Below, one piece after another: positions 63,570 to 64,000 of a stretch of DNA of 64,000 nucleotides (positions are counted from its first letter, which is position 1; the number at the start of each line of letters is the position of its first letter). Source of the stretch: JACPPO01 sp965262505 (GTDB lineage Bacteria; Acidobacteriota; Vicinamibacteria; Vicinamibacterales; UBA2999). Location of the stretch: positions 682,001-746,000 of the forward strand of contig CBDHFM010000030.1 of assembly GCA_965262505.1 (NCBI GenBank), given 5' to 3'. The position numbers and the translations under genes were made by a program. Below the pieces are notes generated by a model. It saw nothing but the letters and a program-made list of their open reading frames with translations, made no database searches and was not told the DNA's origin.

Positions 63570-64000
63570 ATGCAGGAAGCTGTGATCGTCTCCGCCGTAC
63601 GCACACCGACAGGCAGGTTCCTGGGAGGACTCAAGGAGCTCTCGGCAACCGACCTCGGCGCGCTGGTCGTCCGCGAAGCGGTGGCGCGCGCCGGCATCGA
63701 TCCGGCTGCCGTCGAGGAGTGCATCATGGGGAACGTGGTCTCCGCAGGTCTCGGCCAGGCGCCAGCACGGCAAGCCGCGCTCCGCGGCGGGCTTGGCGAC
63801 GATGTCGCGGCGCTCACGATCAACAAGGTGTGCGGGTCGGGGTTGAAGGCGGTGATGCTGGCGGCGCAGGGCATCGCCACGGGCGATCTCGAGGTCGCGG
63901 TCGCCGGCGGGATGGAGTCGATGAGCCGTGCGCCCTATCTGCTGTCCGGCGCGCGCGAGGGCTTGCGCATCGGCCACAACCAGCTTCTCGACTCAATGAT
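63570..64000 (+). CDS. thiolase (acetyl-CoA acetyltransferase), N-terminal part
   Basis: 144 codons to the window end. AVIVSAVRTPTGRFLGGLKE and INKVCGSGLKAVMLAAQGIA (active-site Cys in NKVCGSG) with GGMESMSRAPYLL identify the thiolase family. It condenses two acetyl-CoA or cleaves 3-ketoacyl-CoA. The C-terminal His and second Cys are outside the window. Confidence 0.93.
   Translation, partial: MQEAVIVSAVRTPTGRFLGGLKELSATDLGALVVREAVARAGIDPAAVEECIMGNVVSAGLGQAPARQAALRGGLGDDVAALTINKVCGSGLKAVMLAAQGIATGDLEVAVAGGMESMSRAPYLLSGAREGLRIGHNQLLDSM

Overview
The window is GC-rich, gene-dense chromosomal DNA from a Gram-negative, respiring soil-type bacterium. Multi-copy Ser/Thr kinase genes starting MALTPGTRLGPYEI, a DUF5916 outer-membrane protein, a CcmD-family cytochrome c maturation operon, acidobacterial-style glycosyltransferase and PQQ-propeller proteins all point to Acidobacteriota, probably class Vicinamibacteria. 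This placement is inference from protein style, not from rRNA. I saw no rRNA or tRNA gene, CRISPR array or prophage.

Layout. 1-7175 (minus strand) is a compact, unusual operon: a PaaK/LuxE-like acyl ligase, a leucine-rich-repeat protein, an ECF-transporter-like membrane protein with a Gly/Ser linker, two molybdenum-storage-protein (MoSto) type amino acid kinase paralogues, an aldehyde dehydrogenase homologue lacking the ELGG glutamate, and a glycosyltransferase cut by the window edge. 7235-19354 is mostly housekeeping: MFS carrier, PQQ propeller, HIT, HU/IHF, ribosomal protein S1, a histone-H1-like/DUF6335 fusion, cmk, rluB, and an M50 protease-trpS-scpA-scpB operon. 19580-29360 is an insertion-rich decay zone: a napB-like tetraheme gene and a napA whose 5' part has been removed at an IS630 element, then glutamate dehydrogenase, a DDE integrase-core IS, a tandem universal stress protein and ISAzo13 copy 1. 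29549-38322 carries a haem lipoprotein and copper-site-like lipoprotein pair, uvrC, a CDP-alcohol phosphotransferase, Ku, efp and an HtrA protease.

38334-44712 is a scrapyard of broken genes: three 5' ends of Ser/Thr kinase genes (one a 30-codon stub, one fused in frame to a DUF5916 barrel protein, one cut by IS30) and a surface-protein gene also cut by IS30. 45247-50265 is a minus-strand run (anti-sigma-type ATPase, inositol phosphatase, VTT membrane protein, ttcA, dtd, outer-membrane protein, dapF). aroA-aroK follow, then ISAzo13 copy 2 and a metallophosphoesterase. 54341-62473 is a long cytochrome c maturation operon (maf, ccmE, a ccmF-ccmH fusion, two membrane proteins, ccmA, ccmB, ccmC, ccmD-like and a 51-aa membrane protein missing from ordinary ORF calls). 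The window ends with a DciA-like protein, a DinB-like lipoprotein and a partial thiolase.

A dispersed family of about 130-150 bp palindromic elements with terminal inverted repeats occurs five times (near 10.0, 36.3, 38.4, 41.5 and 58.3 kb). The most system-like find is the MoSto/acyl-ligase/dehydrogenase operon. Other strong leads are the kinase 5' fragments, the palindromic element family, DapF with both catalytic cysteines replaced by serine, EF-P with Asn at the modified-Lys position, and a cysteine-type CcmE beside a CcmF-CcmH fusion.
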